From: QPIN01 sp964535875
GTDB lineage: Bacteria; Pseudomonadota; Gammaproteobacteria; Methylococcales; Methylomonadaceae
Assembly (NCBI GenBank): GCA_964535875.1
Contig: CAZHUE010000182.1
Coordinates: 1 to 6,200, forward strand
Length of the DNA stretch: 6,200 nucleotides
Reading direction: 5' to 3'
Shown here piece after piece: positions 6,136 through 6,200 of the stretch. Position numbers and translations under genes: made by a program. How positions within the stretch are numbered: the stretch's first letter is position 1; every line of letters starts with the position of its first letter. The notes under the pieces were generated by a model. That model made no database searches. It was not told the DNA's origin and was given only the letters and a program-made list of their open reading frames with translations.

Positions 6136-6155
6136 AACCAGGCTCTCTGGTTTTT
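6136..6155 (+). terminator. Possible intrinsic terminator
   Basis: AACCAG (6136-6141), loop GCTCT and CTGGTT (6147-6152) make a perfect 6-bp stem that runs into five T residues (6151-6155). The T run is short and partly inside the stem, so efficiency would be modest. On the minus strand no T run follows the stem. It would end the candidate RNA that starts near 5935. Confidence 0.4.
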
Positions 6156-6200
6156 GACTGAAAAGATGACTGAGTTGAAGCAAGCTGATATCAGTCTTTC

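Larger units (their letters stand above)
5935..6155 (+). ncRNA. Candidate structured RNA, unassigned
   Basis: This region of about 220 bases between a TATAAT promoter candidate and a terminator-like hairpin is dense in local stems. They are ACCGT/ACGGT (5964-5968, 5997-6001) enclosing GCCATT-c-AATGGC (5981-5993), the palindrome GAAAAT-TA-ATTTTC (6007-6020), CGGACGG/CCGTTCG (6020-6026, 6037-6043, one G-U), AATAG/CTATT (6046-6050, 6056-6060), AAGCC/GGCTT (6064-6068, 6071-6075), CTTGAC/GTCAAG (6082-6087, 6106-6111), ACTTGATC-GAAA-GATCAAGT (6114-6133) and AACCAG/CTGGTT (6136-6141, 6147-6152). I do not recognise tmRNA, RNase P, SRP or 6S signatures. It might be the RNA part of an element that continues to the right. 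The alternative is that the region is the edge of a protein gene. Confidence 0.3.
6031..6200. other. Right edge: two overlapping partial open frames, unresolved
   Basis: On the minus strand, a frame enters from the right edge and stays open for 55 codons before TAA at 6031-6033, ending in KKQKPRLPNSSAIPERP. It would be the C-terminus of a gene lying to the right. On the plus strand, a frame is open from 6055 to the edge and contains KPRLLLLDEP. That resembles the Walker B/D-loop region of ABC-type ATPases, but no start, Walker A or LSGGQ signature lies upstream. The two frames are antisense in the same codon register, so at most one is likely to be real. Neither product is recognised. A late plus-strand start at ATG 6166 (MTELKQADIS) is also possible. 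Confidence 0.3.

Noticed and set aside
1..6200. CRISPR array, tRNA, rRNA or complete insertion sequence
   Set aside because: No spaced direct repeats, no tRNA cloverleaf or rRNA segments, and no transposase or terminal inverted repeat pair with target duplication were found by reading.

Overview
The window is AT-rich bacterial DNA: spot counts of 60-base lines in the central gene block give about 30-32% G+C. It has short spacers, purine-rich ribosome binding sites and ATGA stop/start overlaps. No ribosomal or other taxonomic marker is present, so the organism cannot be named. The lysine-rich, membrane-anchored protein at 4520-5830 has a pseudopilin-like C-terminus that I associate with Planctomycetota/Verrucomicrobiota-type, Omnitrophota and Patescibacteria genomes, but this is a weak hint only.

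Layout from left to right: 1-238 is a flank without a supportable gene. A HAD-superfamily phosphatase/phosphomutase lies on the minus strand (239-910). It is followed, 31 bp away and divergently, by a tight plus-strand operon of four genes: an isopenicillin-N-synthase-like 2-oxoglutarate/Fe(II) oxygenase (942-1838), a class I SAM methyltransferase of the Methyltransf_24/CmcI/TylF-like kind (1847-2539), a GT-B glycosyltransferase (2536-3702) and a GT-A, GT8-like glycosyltransferase with a DxD motif (3699-4505). The last three are coupled by ATGA overlaps or by a stop codon inside a Shine-Dalgarno site. A convergent minus-strand gene (4520-5830) encodes a single-pass membrane protein of unknown function. 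From 5831 to 6200 there is a 370-bp stretch with no convincing gene.

Taken together, 239-4505 looks like an accessory glycan (or glycosylated metabolite) module. Two transferases would add sugars, and a methyltransferase and an oxygenase would decorate the product. The HAD enzyme may serve sugar-phosphate metabolism. The acceptor and the sugars cannot be read from the sequence.

The most unusual items are not proteins. The first is a perfect 14-bp-arm hairpin inside the GT-B gene (2953-2984). The second is a chain of consecutive stem-loops at 5964-6155, downstream of a TATAAT promoter candidate and ending in a terminator-like hairpin with a T run. It could be an undescribed structured RNA. 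The right end also carries two competing partial reading frames that cannot be resolved within the window.
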